From Siphonodentalium dalli (lineage: Eukaryota > Mollusca > Scaphopoda > Gadilida > Siphonodentaliidae): a stretch of 64,000 nt of DNA. The stretch spans positions 39,248,918 through 39,312,917 of the forward strand of contig CP136062.1 of the NCBI GenBank assembly GCA_032622095.1, given 5' to 3'. Numbering within the stretch: the stretch's first letter is position 1; every line of letters begins with the position of its first letter. Of the stretch, positions 47,601 through 63,292 are shown piece after piece. The notes beneath the pieces are model-generated. The model searched no databases. It saw only the letters and a list, made by a program, of their open reading frames with translations, and was not told the origin of the DNA. Both the position numbers and the translations under genes were made by a program.

Positions 47601-50600
47601 AATGAGACCAACCTCCATCAGCTGTAAATTAACATGAACCGCAATTAAATGAGACCAACCACCATAAACTGTAAATTAACATGAACAGCAATTAAATGAG
47701 ACCAACCACCATAAACTGTAAATTAACATGAACCGCAATTAAATGAGACCAACCACCATCAACTGTAAATTAACATGAACCGCAATTAAATGAGACCAAC
47801 CACCATCAACTGTAAATTAACATGAACAGCAATTAAATGAGACCAACCACCATCAGCTGTAAATTAACATGAACCGCAATTAAATGAGACCAACCACCAT
47901 AAACTGTAAATTAACATGAACAGCAATTGAATGAGACCAACCACCATCAACTGTAAATTAACATGAACCGCAATTAAATGAGACCAACCACCATCAACTG
48001 TAAATTAACATGAACGCAATTAAATGAGACCAACCACCATCAGCTGTAAATTAACATGAACCGCAATTAAATGAGACCAACCACCATAAACTGTAAATTA
48101 ACATGAACCGCAATTAAATGAGACCAACCACCATAAACTGTAATTTAACATGAACCGCAATTAAATGAGACCAACCACCATTAACTGTAAATTAACATGA
48201 ACCGCAATTAAATGAGACCAACCACCATAAACTGTAAATTAACACGAACCGCAATTAAATGAGACCAACCACCATTAACTGTAAATTAACATGAACCGCA
48301 ATTAAATGAGACCAACCACCATAAACTGTAAATTAACATGAACCGCAATTAAATGAGACCAACCACCATTAACTGTAAATTAACATGAATCGCAATTAAG
48401 TGAGACCAACCACCATCAACTGTAAATTAACATGAACCGCAATTAAATGAGACCAACCACCATCAACTGTAAATTAACACGAACCGCAATAAAATGAGAC
48501 CAACCACCATCAACTGTAAATTAACACGAACAGCAATGAAATGAGACCAACCACCATCAACTGTAAATTAACACGAACCGCAATGAAATGAGACCAACCA
48601 CCATCAACTGTAAATTAACATGAACCGCAATGAAATGAGACCAACCACCATAAACTGTCAATTAACATGAACCGCAATTAAATGAGACCAACCACCATCA
48701 ACTGTAAATTAACATGAACCGCAATTAAATGAGACCAACCACCATCAACTGTAAATTAACATGAACCGCAATTAAATGAGACCAACCACCATCAACTGTA
48801 AATTAACACGAACCGCAATGAAATGAGACCAACCACCATCAACTGTAAATTAACATGAACCGCAATTAAATGAGACCAACCACCATCAACTGTAAATTAT
48901 CATGAACCGCAATGAAATGAGACCAACCACCATCAACTGTAAATTAACATGAACCGCAATTAAATGAGACCAACCACCATAAACTGTCAATTAACATGAA
49001 CCGCAATTAAATGAGACCAACCACCATCAACTGTAAATTAACATGAACCGCAATTAAATGAGACCAACCACCATCAACTGTAAATTAACATGAACCGCAA
49101 TTAAATGAGACCAACCACCATCAACTGTAAATTAACATGAACCGCAATTAAATGAGACCAACCACCATCAACTGTAAATTAATATGAACCGCAATGAAAT
49201 GAGACCAACCACCATCAACTGTAAATTAACATGAACCGCAATTAAATGAGACCAACCACCATCAACTGTAAATTAACATGAACAGCAATTAAATGAGACC
49301 AACCACCATCAGCTGTAAATTAACATGAACCGCAATTAAATGAGACCAACCACCATAAACTGTAAATTAACATGAACCGCAATAAAATGAGACCAACCAC
49401 CATAAACTGTAAATTAACATGAACAGCAATTAAATGAGACCAACCACCATCAACTGTAAATTAACATGAACCGCAATTAAATGAGACCAACCACCATAAA
49501 CTGTAAATTAACATGAACAGCAATTAAATGAGACCAACCTCCATCAGCTGTAAATTAACATGAACCGCAATTAAATGAGACCAACCACCATAAACTGTAA
49601 ATTAACATGAACAGCAATTAAATGAGACCAACCACCATAAACTGTAAATTAACATGAACAGCAATTAAATGAGACCAACCACCATCAGCTGTAAATTAAC
49701 ATGAACCGCAATTAAATGAGACCAACCACCATAAACTGTAAATTAACATGAACAGCAATTGAATGAGACCAACCACCATCAACTGTAAATTAACATGAAC
49801 AGCAATTAAATGAGACCAACCACCATCAGCTGTAAATTAACATGAACCGCAATTAAATGAGACCAACCACCATAAACTGTAAATTAACATGAACCGCAAT
49901 TAGATGAGACCAACCACCATAAACTGTAAATTAACATGAACAGCAATTAATTGAGACCAACCACCATCAACTGTAAATTAACATGAACCGCAATTAAATG
50001 AGACCAACCACCATAAACTGTAAATTAACATGAACAGCAATTAAATGAGACCAACCACCATCAGCTGTAAATTAACATGAACCGCAATTAAATGAGACCA
50101 ACCACCATAAACTGTAAATTAACATGAACCGCAATTAAATGAGACCAACCACCATCAACTGTAAATTAACATGAACCGCAATTAAATGAGACCAACCACC
50201 ATCAACTGTAAATTAACATGTACCGCAATTAAATGAGACCAACCACCATAAACTGTAAATTAACATGAACAGCAATTAAATGAGACCAACCACCATCAGC
50301 TGTAAATTAACATGAACCGCAATTAAATGAGACCAACCACCATAAACTGTAAATTATCATGAACCGCAATTAAATGAGACCAACCACCATCAACTGTAAA
50401 TTAACATGAACCGCAATTAAATGAGACCAACCACCATCAACTGTAAATTAACATGAACCGCAATGAAATGAGACCAACCACCATCAACTGTAAATTAACA
50501 TGAACCGCAATTAAATGAGACCAACCACCATCAACTGTAAATTAACATGAACCGCAATTAAATGAGACCAACCACCATCAACTGTAAATTAACACGAACA

Positions 50601-53600
50601 GCAATTAAATGAGACCAACCTCCATCAACTGTAAATTAACATGAACCGCAATTAAATGAGACCAACCACCATCAACTGTAAATTAATATGAACCGCAATG
50701 AAATGAGACCAACCACCATCAACTGTAAATTAACATGAACCGCAATTAAATGAGACCAACCACCATCAACTGTAAATTAACATGAACCGCAATTAAATGA
50801 GACCAACCACCATCAACTGTAAATTAACATGAACCGCAATGAAATGAAATCAACCAACATCAACTGTAAATTAACATGAACCGCAATTAAATGAGACCAA
50901 CCACCATCAACTGTAAATTAACACGAACCGCAATTAAATGAGACCAACCACCATCAACTGTAAATTAACAGGAACCGCAATTAAATGAGACCAACCACCA
51001 TCAACTGTAAATTAACACGAACCGCAATTAAATGAGACCAACCACCATCAACTGTAAATTAACATGAACCGCAATTAAATGAGACCAACCACCATTAACT
51101 GTAAGTTAACATGAACCGCAATTAAATGAGACCAACCACCATAAACTGTAAATTAACATGAACCGCAATTAAATGAGACCAACCACCATTAACTGTAAAT
51201 TAACATGAACCGCAATTAAATGAGACCAACCACCATAAACTGTAAATTAACATGAACCGCAATTAAATGAGACCAACCACCATTAACTGTAAATTAACAT
51301 GAACCGCAATTAAATGAGACCAACCACCATCATCTGTAAATTAACATGAACCGCAATTAAATGAGACCAACCACCATCAACTGTAAATTAACACGAACCG
51401 CAATGAAATGAGACCAACCACCATCAACTGTAAATTAACATGAACCGCAATTAAATGAGACCAACCACCATTAACTGTAAATTATCATGAACCGCAATGA
51501 AATGAGACCAACCACCATCAACTGTAAATTAACATGAACCGCAATTAAATGAGACCAACCACCATCAACTGTCAATTAACATGAACCGCAATTAAATGAG
51601 ACCAACCACCATCAACTGTAAATTAACATGAACCGCAATTAAATGAGACCAACCACCATCAACTGTAAATTAATATGAACCGCAATGAAATGAGACCAAC
51701 CACCATCAACTGTAAATTAACATGAACCGCAATTAAATGAGACCAACCACCATCAACTGTAAATTAACATGAACCGCAATTAAATGAGACCAACCACCAT
51801 CAACTGTAAATTAACATGAACCGCAATTAAATGAGACCAACCACCATCAACTGTAAATTAATATGAACCGCAATGAAATGAGACCAACCACCATCAACTG
51901 TAAATTAACATGAACCGCAATTAAATGAGACCAACCACCATCAACTGTAAATTAACATGAACCGCAATTAAATGAGACCAACCACCATCAACTGTAAATT
52001 AACATGAACCGCAATTAAATGAGACCAACCACCATCAACTGTAAATTAATATGAACCGCAATGAAATGAGACCAACCACCATCAACTGTAAATTAACATG
52101 AACCGCAATTAAATGAGACCAACCACCATCAACTGTAAATTAACATGAACAGCAATTAAATGAGACCAACCACCATCAGCTGTAAATTAACATGAACCGC
52201 AATTAAATGAGACCAACCACCATAAACTGTAAATTAACATGAACCGCAATAAAATGAGACCAACCACCATAAACTGTAAATTAACATGAACAGCAATTAA
52301 ATGAGACAAACCACCATCAACTGTAAATTAACATGAACCGCAATTAAATGAGACCAACCACCATAAACTGTAAATTAACATGAACAGCAATTAAATGAGA
52401 CCAACCTCCATCAGCTGTAAATTAACATGAACCGCAATTAAATGAGACCAACCACCATAAACTGTAAATTAACATGAACAGCAATTAAATGAGACCAACC
52501 ACCATAAACTGTAAATTAACATGAACCGCAATTAAATGAGACCAACCACCATCAACTGTAAATTAACATGAACCGCAATTAAATGAGACCAACCACCATC
52601 AACTGTAAATTAACATGAACAGAAATTAAATGAGACCAACCACCATAAACTGTAAATTAACATGAACAGAAATTGAATGAGACCAACCACCATCAACTGT
52701 AAATTAACATGAACAGCAATTAAATGAGACCAACCACCATCAGCTGTAAATTAACATGAACCGCAATTAAATGAGACCAACCACCATAAACTGTAAATTA
52801 ACATGAACCGCAATTAGATGAGACCAACCACCATAAACTGTAAATTAACATGAACAGCAATTAATTGAGAACAACCACCATCAACTGTAAATTAACATGA
52901 ACCGCAATTAAATGAGACCAACCACCATAAACTGTAAATTAACATGAACAGCAATTAAATGAGACCAACCACCATCAGCTGTAAATTAACATGAACCGCA
53001 ATTAAATGAGACCAACCACCATAAACTGTAAATTAACATGAACCGCAATTAAATGAGACCAACCACCATCAACTGTAAATTAACATGAACCGCAATTAAA
53101 TGAGACCAACCACCATCAACTGTAAATTAACATGAACCGCAATTAAATGAGACCAACCACCATAAACTGTAAATTAACATGAACAGCAATTAAATGAGAC
53201 CAACCACCATCAGCTGTAAATTAACATGAACCGCAATTAAATGAGACCAACCACCATAAACTGTAAATTAACATGAACCGCAATTAAATGAGACCAACCA
53301 CCATCAACTGTAAATTAACATGAACCGCAATGAAATGAGACCAACCACCATCAACTGTAAATTAACATGAACCGCAATGAAATGAGACCAACCACCATCA
53401 ACTGTAAATTAACATGAACCGCAATTAAATGAGACCAACCACCATCAACTGTAAATTAACATGAACCGCAATTAAATGAGACCAACCACCATCAACTGTA
53501 AATTAACACGAACAGCAATTAAATGAGACCAACCACCATCAACTGTAAATTAACATGAACCGCAATTAAATGAGACCAACCACCATCAACTGTAAATTAA

Positions 53601-56600
53601 TATGAACCGCAATGAAATGAGACCAACCACCATCAACTGTAAATTAACATGAACCGCAATTAAATGAGACCAACCACCATCAACTGTAAATTAACATGAA
53701 CCGCAATTAAATGAGACCAACCACCATCAACTGTAAATTAACATGAACCCAATGAAATGAAATCAACCACCATCAACTGTAAATTAACATGAACCGCAAT
53801 TAAATGAGACCAACCACCATCAACTGTAAATTAACACGAACCGCAATTAAATGAGACCAACCACCATCAACTGTAAATTAACAGGAACCGCAATTAAATG
53901 AGACCAACCACCATCAACTGTAAATTAACACGAACCGCAATTAAATGAGACCAACCACCATCAACTGTAAATTGACATGAACCGCAATTAAATGAGACCA
54001 ACCACCATTAACTGTAAATTAACATGAACCGCAATTAAATGAGACCAACCACCATTAACTGTAAATTAACATGAACCGCAATTAAATGAGACCAACCACC
54101 ATAAACTGTAAATTAACATGAACCACAATTAAATGAGACCAACCACCATTAACTGTAAATTAACATGAACCGCAATTAAATGAGACCAACCACCATAAAC
54201 TGTAAATTAACATGAACCGCAATTAAATGAGACCAACCACCATTAACTGTAAATTAACATGAACCGCAATTAAATGAGACCAACCACCATTAACTGTAAA
54301 TTAACATGAACCGCAATTAAATGAGACCAACCACCATCAACTGTAAATTAACATGAACCGCAATGAAATGAGACCAACCACCATCAACTGTAAATTAACA
54401 TGAACCGCAATTAAATGAGACCAACCACCATCAACTATAAATTAACATAAACCGCAATTAAATGAGACCAACCACCATCAACTGTAAATTAATATGAACC
54501 GCAATGAAATGAGACCAACCACCATTAACTGTAAATTAACATGAACCGCAATTAAATGAGACCAACCACCATAAACTGTAAATTAACATGAACCGCAATT
54601 AAATGAGACCAACCACCATCAACTGTAAATTAACATGAACCGCAATTAAATGAGACCAACCACCATCAACTGTAAATTAACATGAACCGCAATTAAATGA
54701 GACCAACCACCATCAACTGTAAATTAACATGAACCGCAATGAAATGAGAGCAACCACCATCAACTGTAAATTAACATGAACCGCAATTAAATGAGACCAA
54801 CCACCATCAACTGTAAATTAACATGAACCGCAATTAAATGAGACCAACCACCATCAACTGTAAATTAACATGAACCGCAATTAAATGAGACCAACCACCA
54901 TCAACTGTAAATTAACATGAACCGCAATGAAATGAGACCAACCACCATCAACTGTAAATTAACATGAACCGCAATGAAATGAGACCAACCACCATCAACT
55001 GTAAATTAACATGAACCGCAATTAAATGAGACCAACCACCATCAACTGTAAATTAACATGAACCGCAATGAAATGAGACCAACCACCATCAACTGTAAAT
55101 TAACATGAACCGCAATTAAATGAGACCAACCTCCATCAACTGTAAATTAACATGAACCGCAATTAAATGAGACCAACCACCATCAACTGTAAATTAACAT
55201 GAACCGCAATTAAATGAGACCAACCACCATCAACTGTAAATTAACATGAACCGCAATGAAATGAGACCAACCACCATCAACTGTAAATTAACATGAACCG
55301 CAATTAAATGAGACCAACCACCATCAACTGTAAATTAACACAAACCGCAATTAAATGAGACCAACCACCATCAACTGTAAACTAACAGGAACCGCAATTA
55401 AATGAGACCAACCACCATCAACTGTAAATTAACATGAACCGCAATTAAATGAGACCAACCACCGTCAACTGTAAATTAACACGAACCGCAATTAAATGAG
55501 ACCAACCACCATCAACTGTAAATTAACATGAACTGCAATTAAATGAGACCAACCACCATCAACTGTAAATTAACATGAACCGCAATGAAATGAGACCAAC
55601 CACCATCAACTGTAAATTAATATGAACCGCAATTAAATGAGACCAACCACCATCAACTGTAAATTAACATGAACCGCAATGAAATGAGACCAACCACCAT
55701 CAACTGTAAATTAACACGAACCGCAATGAAATGAGACCAACCACCATAAACTGTAAATTAACATGAACCGCAATGAAATGAGACCAACCACCATCAACTG
55801 TAAATTAACATGAACCGCAATTAAATGAGACCAACCACCATCAACTGTAAATTAACATGAACCGCAATTAAATGAGACCAACCACCATCAACTGTAAATT
55901 AACATGAACCGCAATTAAATGAGACCAACCACCATAAACTGTAAATTAACATGAACCACAATTAAATGAGACCAACCACCATTAACTGTAAATTAACATG
56001 AACCGCAATTAAATGAGACCAACCACCATAAACTGTAAATTAACATGAACCGCAATTAAATGAGACCCACCACAATTAACTGTAAATTAACATGAACCGC
56101 AATTAAATGAGACCAACCACCATTAACTGTAAATTAACATGAACCGCAATTAAATGAGACCAACCACCATCAACTGTAAATTAACATGAACCGCAATGAA
56201 ATGAGACCAACCACCATCAACTGTAAATTAACATGAACCGCAATTAAATGAGACCAACCACCATCAACTGTAAATTAACATGAACCGCAATTAAATGAGA
56301 CCAACCACCATAAACTGTAAATTAACATGAACAGCAATTAAATGAGACCAACCACCATCAGCTGTAAATTAACATGAACCGCAATTAAATGAGACCAACC
56401 ACCATAAACTGTAAATTAACATGAACCGCAATTAAATGAGACCAACCACCATCAACTGTAAATTAACATGAACCGCAATTAAATGAGACCAACCACCATC
56501 AACTGTAAATTAACATGAACCGCAATGAAATGAGACCAACCACCATCAACTGTAAATTAACATGAACCGCAATTAAATGAGACCAACCACCATCAACTGT

Positions 56601-59600
56601 AAATTAACATGAACCGCAATTAAATGAGACCAACCACCATCAACTGTAAATTAACACGAACAGCAATTAAATGAGACCAACCACCATCAACTGTAAATTA
56701 ACATGAACCGCAATTAAATGAGACCAACCACCATCAACTGTAAATTAATATGAACCGCAATGAAATGAGACCAACCACCATCAACTGTAAATTAACATGA
56801 ACCGCAATTAAATGAGACCAACCACCATCAACTGTAAATTAACATGAACCGCAATTAAATGAGACCAACCACCATCAACTGTAAATTAACATGAACCGCA
56901 ATGAAATGAAATCAACCACCATCAACTGTAAATTAACATGAACCGCAATTAAATGAGACCAACCACCATCAACTGTAAATTAACACGAACCGCAATTAAA
57001 TGAGACCAACCACCATAAACTGTAAATTAACATGAACCACAATTAAATGAGACCAACCACCATTAACTGTAAATTAACATGAACCGCAATTAAATGAGAC
57101 CAACCACCATAAACTGTAAATTAACATGAACCGCAATTAAATGAGACCAACCACCATTAACTGTAAATTAACATGAACCGCAATTAAATGAGACCAACCA
57201 CCATTAACTGTAAATTAACATGAACCGCAATTAAATGAGACCAACCACCATCAACTGTAAATTAACATGAACCGCAATGAAATGAGACCAACCACCATCA
57301 ACTGTAAATTAACATGAACCGCAATTAAATGAGACCAACCACCATCAACTATAAATTAACATAAACCGCAATTAAATGAGACCAACCACCATCAACTGTA
57401 AATTAATATGAACCGCAATGAAATGAGACCAACCACCATTAACTGTAAATTAACATGAACCGCAATTAAATGAGACCAACCACCATAAACTGTAAATTAA
57501 CATGAACCGCAATTAAATGAGACCAACCACCATCAACTGTAAATTAACATGAACCGCAATTAAATGAGACCAACCACCATCAACTGTAAATTAACATGAA
57601 CCGCAATTAAATGAGACCAACCACCATCAACTGTAAATTAACATGAACCGCAATGAAATGAGAGCAACCACCATCAACTGTAAAGTAACATGAACCGCAA
57701 TTAAATGAGACCAACCACCATCAACTGTAAATTAACATGAACCGCAATTAAATGAGACCAACCACCATCAACTGTAAATTAACATGAACCGCAATTAAAT
57801 GAGACCAACCACCATCAACTGTAAATTAACATGAACCGCAATGAAATGAGACCAACCACCATCAACTGTAAATTAACATGAACCGCAATGAAATGAGACC
57901 AACCACCATCAACTGTAAATTAACATGAACCGCAATTAAATGAGACCAACCACCATCAACTGTAAATTAACATGAACCGCAATGAATTGAGACCAACCAC
58001 CATCAACTGTAAATTAACATGAACCGCAATTAAATGAGACCAACCTCCATCAACTGTAAATTAACATGAACCGCAATTAAATGAGACCAACCACCATCAA
58101 CTGTAAATTAACATGAACCGCAATTAAATGAGACCAACCACCATCAACTGTAAATTAACATGAACCGCAATGAAATGAGACCAACCACCATCAACTGTAA
58201 ATTAACATGAACCGCAATTAAATGAGACCAACCACCATCAACTGTAAATTAACACAAACCGCAATTAAATGAGACCAACCACCATCAACTGTAAATTAAC
58301 AGGAACCGCAATTAAATGAGACCAACCACCATCAACTGTAAATTAACATGAACCGCAATTAAATGATACCAACCACCGTCAACTGTAAATTAACACGAAC
58401 CGCAATTAAATGAGACCAACCACCATCAACTGTAAATTAACATGAACTGCAATTAAATGAGACCAACCACCATCAACTGTAAATTAACATGAACCGCAAT
58501 GAAATGAGACCAACCACCATCAACTGTAAATTAATATGAACCGCAATTAAATGAGACCAACCACCATCAACTGTAAATTAACATGAACCGCAATGAAATG
58601 AGACCAACCACCATCAACTGTAAATTAACACGAACCGCAATGAAATGAGACCAACCACCATAAACTGTAAATTAACATGAACCGCAATGAAATGAGACCA
58701 ACCACCATCAACTGTAATTAACATGAACCGCAATTAAATGAGACCAACCACCATCAACTGTAAATTAACATGAACCGCAATTAAATGAGACCAACCACCA
58801 TCAACTGTAAATTAACATGAACCGCAATTAAATGAGACCAACCACCATAAACTGTAAATTAACATGAACCACAATTAAATGAGACCAACCACCATTAACT
58901 GTAAATTAACATGAACCGCAATTAAATGAGACCAACCACCATAAACTGTAAATTAACATGAACGCAATTAAATGAGACCAACCACAATTAACTGTAAATT
59001 AACATGAACCGCAATTAAATGAGACCAACCACCATTGACTGTAAATTAACATGAACCGCAATTAAATGAGACCAACCACCATCAACTGTAAATTAACATG
59101 AACCGCAATGAAATGAGACCAACCACCATCAACTGTAAATTAACATGAACCGCAATTAAATGAGACCAACCACCATCAACTATAAATTAACATAAACCGC
59201 AATTAAATGAGACCAACCACCATCAACTGTAAATTAATATGAACCGCAATGAAATGAGACCAACCACCATTAACTGTAAATTAACATGAACCGCAATTAA
59301 ATGAGACCAACCACCATAAACTGTAAATTAACATGAACCGCAATTAAATGAGACCAACCACCATCAACTGTAAATTAACATGAACCGCAATTAAATGAGA
59401 CCAACCACCATCAACTGTAAATTAACATGAACCGCAATTAAATGAGACCAACCACCATCAACTGTAAATTAACATGAACCGCAATGAAATGAGAGCAACC
59501 ACCATCAACTGTAAATTAACATGAACCGCAATTAAATGAGACCAACCACCATCAACTGTAAATTAACATGAACCGCAATTAAATGAGACCAACCACCATC

Positions 59601-60856
59601 AACTGTAAATTAACATGAACCGCAATTAAATGAGACCAACCACCATCAACTGTAAATTAACATGAACCGCAATGAAATGAGACCAACCACCATCAACTGT
59701 AAATTAACATGAACCGCAATGAAATGAGACCAACCACCATCAACTGTAAATTAACATGAACCGCAATTAAATGAGACCAACCACCATCAACTGTAAATTA
59801 ACATGAACCGCAATGAAATGAGACCAACCACCATCAACTGTAAATTAACATGAACCGCAATTAAATGAGACCAACCTCCATCAACTGTAAATTAACATGA
59901 ACCGCAATTAAATGAGACCAACCACCATCAACTGTAAATTAACATGAACCGCAATTAAATGAGACCAACCACCATCAACTGTAAATTAACATGAACCGCA
60001 ATGAAATGAGACCAACCACCATCAACTGTAAATTAACATGAACCGCAATTAAATGAAACCAACCACCATCAACTGTAAATTAACACAAACCGCAATTAAA
60101 TGAGACCAACCACCATCAACTGTAAACTAACACGAACCGCAATTAAATGAGACCAACCACCGTCAACTGTAAATTAACACGAACCGCAATTAAATGAGAC
60201 CAACCACCATCAACTGTAAATTAACATGAACTGCAATTAAATGAGACCAACCACCATCAACTGTAAATTAACATGAACCGCAATGAAATGAGACCAACCA
60301 CCATCAACTGTAAATTAATATGAACCGCAATTAAATGAGACCAACCACCATCAACTGTAAATTAACATGAACCGCAATGAAATGAGACCAACCACCATCA
60401 ACTGTAAATTAACACGAACCGCAATGAAATGAGACCAACCACCATAAACTGTAAATTAACATGAACCGCAATGAAATGAGACCAACCACCATCAACTGTA
60501 AATTAACATGAACCGCAATTAAATGAGACCAACCACCATCAACTGTAAATTAACATGAACCGCAATTAAATGAGACCAACCACCATCAACTGTAAATTAA
60601 CATGAACCGCAATTAAATGAGACCAACCACCATCAACTGTAAATTAACACGAACCGCAATTAAATGAGACCAACCACCATCAACTGTAAATTAACATAAA
60701 CCGCAATGAAATGAGACCAACCACCATAAACTGTAAATTAACATGAACCGCAATTAAATGAGACCAACCACCATCAACTGTAAATTAACATGAACCGCAA
60801 TTAAATAAGAACAACCACCATCAACTGTAATTAACATGAACCGCAATGAAATGAGA
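38641..60856. repeat. 47-bp satellite array, about 470 copies
   Basis: This is an uninterrupted head-to-tail array. A plus-strand monomer begins GAGACCAACCACCATCAACT, continues GTAAATTAACATGAACCGCA and ends ATTAAAT or ATGAAAT. Copies differ at a few fixed positions (CATG/CACG, CCGC/CAGC, ATTAAAT/ATGAAAT, ATCAACT/ATAAACT/ATTAACT), with rare single-base deletions. On the minus strand each unit reads ATTTACAG then TTGATGGTGGTTGGTCTC, which is the acceptor plus the V-D-G-G-W-S codons of TSP1 exon A. 47 is not a multiple of 3, so there is no continuous coding potential. The array is the proximal part of the intron upstream of that exon. Confidence 0.98.
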
Positions 60857-61335
60857 TTTGTGTAAACTTTAGTTGTCTCTAAAACGTGTAGTTCGTATGA
60901 TTTATCGAGAGGTGCTGACATTAAGGTGGTAACTATATGTATATACTGACTGTGTCAACAAATTGATATAATCTCCCATCCAGCCTGACTTCCAGTTTTT
61001 GTGAATAAAGGTATTTAAAAATGCTCCAAGGACTCAATAGTTTTATTAGCACCCAACACTCAATACAAACATGTGTCAGCAGAGCCAGATAATCGGGTCC
61101 TTCAAATGGGTACTGAAAAAGTCGCACTTAACCACACGCTTTATGGCGCCTTTTTATGGGACCTTAAACGCTATATACACCACTATCTATTCTCGTTTTA
61201 TTTTACATACATATAGAGATAACACTGTTATAGAGGTAGAAGGAGCCAGCCGTGAGGCGGACGTGCATACTAAAGGCGGTTCGAATGTAGGTGTGGTACC
61301 TGGACACGTGAGGAGGACGTGAATACTAAAGTGAG
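60857..61335. repeat. Spacer module A, copy 1, with a relic TSP1 exon end
   Basis: This is non-satellite DNA identical or nearly so to 62814-63292. Its right part (about 61219-61310) matches 38341-38490, the intron just downstream of TSP1 exon A, including CGTGTCCAG|GTAC. The exon interior is missing: the relic 3' end is joined to satellite after ~25 bp. The open frames in it are unsupported. Confidence 0.85.
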
Positions 61336-62099
61336 AATGAAATGAGACCAACCACCATAAACTGTAAATTAACATGAAGCGCAATGAAATGAGACCAACC
61401 ACCATCAACTGTAAATTAATATGAACCGCAATGAAATGAGACCAACCACTATCATCTGTAAATTAATACGAACCGCAATTAAATGAGACCAACCACCATC
61501 AACTGTAAATTAACACGAACCGCAATGAAATGAGACCAACCACTATCATCTGTTAATTAACACGAACCGCAATGAAATGAGACCAACCACAATCAACTGT
61601 AAATTAACATGAACAGCAATTAAATGAGACCAACCACCATCAATTGTAAATTAACAGGAACCGCAATTAAATCAGACCAACCACCATCAACTGTAAATTA
61701 GCATGAACCGCAATTAAATGAGACCAACCACCATTAACTGTAAATTAACATGAACCGCAATTAAATGAGACCAACCACCATCAACTGTAAATTAACACGA
61801 ACAGCAATTAAATGAGACCAACCACCATCAACTGTAAATTAACATGAACCGCAATGAAATGAGACCAACCACCACCGACTGTAAATTAACACGAACAGCA
61901 ATTAAATGAGACCAACCACCATCAACTGTAAATTAACATGAACCGCAATGAAATGAGACCAACCACCATCAACTGTAAATTAACATGAACAGCAATTAAA
62001 TGAGACCAACCACCATAAACTGTAAATTAACATGAACAGCAATTAAATGAGACCAACCACCATCAACTGTAAATTAACATGAACCGCAATGAAATGAGA
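61336..62099. repeat. 47-bp satellite block 2, about 16 copies
   Basis: Same monomer family as the main array, but with distinctive variants (ACTATCATCTGT, ACCACCGACTGT) that recur in the final block. Confidence 0.97.
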
Positions 62100-62436
62100 T
62101 CCCTGTCTTCAGTTGTCTCTAAAACGTGCAGTTCGAATGATATATCGAGAGGTGCGGACATTAATGTGGTATAACTAGATGTAGATGGCTCGTTCCAGCA
62201 ATGATAGATAGTCATGCACATTGAACAAATCTAAATCATAACGGGGCGAACATCATTATGTTACCACGCCCACATATTCAAAATCTAGGTGTTGTAACTG
62301 TTTTGTTATACTGACAGTGTCAACAAATTGATTTACCGGTACATTTCTCTTCCAGTCTGAATTTCGATTTTTGTTTGTGTGTGAATAAAATTGTTTAAAA
62401 TTCCCCAATGACTCAAAAGTTTCATTTGCCGTGAGG
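62100..62436. repeat. Spacer module B
   Basis: The left part is a diverged relative of spacer A (GTTGTCTCTAAAACGTG, ATCGAGAGGTGC, CTGACAGTGTCAACAAATTGAT). A different insert lies in the middle, and the exon-relic part is lacking. No gene was seen. Confidence 0.75.
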
Positions 62437-62813
62437 CACCATCAACTGTAAACGAGAAAACAAATGAAACCGCAATGAAATGAGACCAACCACCATCAAC
62501 TGTAAATTAACATGAACCGCAATTAAATGAGACCAACCACCATCAACTGTAAATTAACATGAACCGCAATTAAATGAGACCAACCACCATCAACTGTAAA
62601 TTAACACGAACCGCAATTAAATGAGACCAACCACCATCAACTGTAAATTAACATAAACCGCAATGAAATGAGACCAACCACCATAAACTGTAAATTAACA
62701 TGAACCGCAATTAAATGAGACCAACCACCATCAACTGTAAATTAACAAGAACCGCAATTAAATAAGAACAACCACCATCAACTGTAATTAACATGAACCG
62801 CAATGAAATGAGA
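62437..62813. repeat. 47-bp satellite block 3, about 8 copies
   Basis: It starts with a degraded monomer (CACCATCAACTGTAAACGAG). Its later monomers carry the same variant order as the end of the main array (ATAAACCGC, then AAATAAGAACAACC). Confidence 0.95.
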
Positions 62814-63292
62814 TTTGTGTAAACTTTAGTTGTCTCTAAAACGTGTAGTTCGTATGATTTATCGAGAGGTGCTGACATTAAGGTGGTAACTATATGTATA
62901 TACTGACTGTGTCAACAAATTGATATAATCTCCCATCCAGCCTGACTTCCAGTTTTTGTGAATAAAGGTATTTAAAAATGCTCCAAGGACTCAATAGTTT
63001 TATTAGCACCCAACACTCAATACAAACATGTGTCAGCAGAGCCAGATAATCGGGTCCTTCAAATGGGTACTGAAAAAGTCGCACTTAACCACACGCTTTA
63101 TGGCGCCTTTTTATGGGACCTTAAACGCTATATACACCACTATCTATTCTCGTTTTATTTTACATACATATAGAGATAACACTGTTATAGAGGTAGAAGG
63201 AGCCAGCCGTGAGGCGGACGTGCATACTAAAGGCGGTTCGAATGTAGGTGTGGTACCTGGACACGTGAGGAGGACGTGAATACTAAAGTGAG
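62814..63292. repeat. Spacer module A, copy 2
   Basis: This copy of 60857-61335 lies exactly 1957 bp downstream. It carries the same relic TSP1 exon 3' end and intron flank. Confidence 0.9.
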
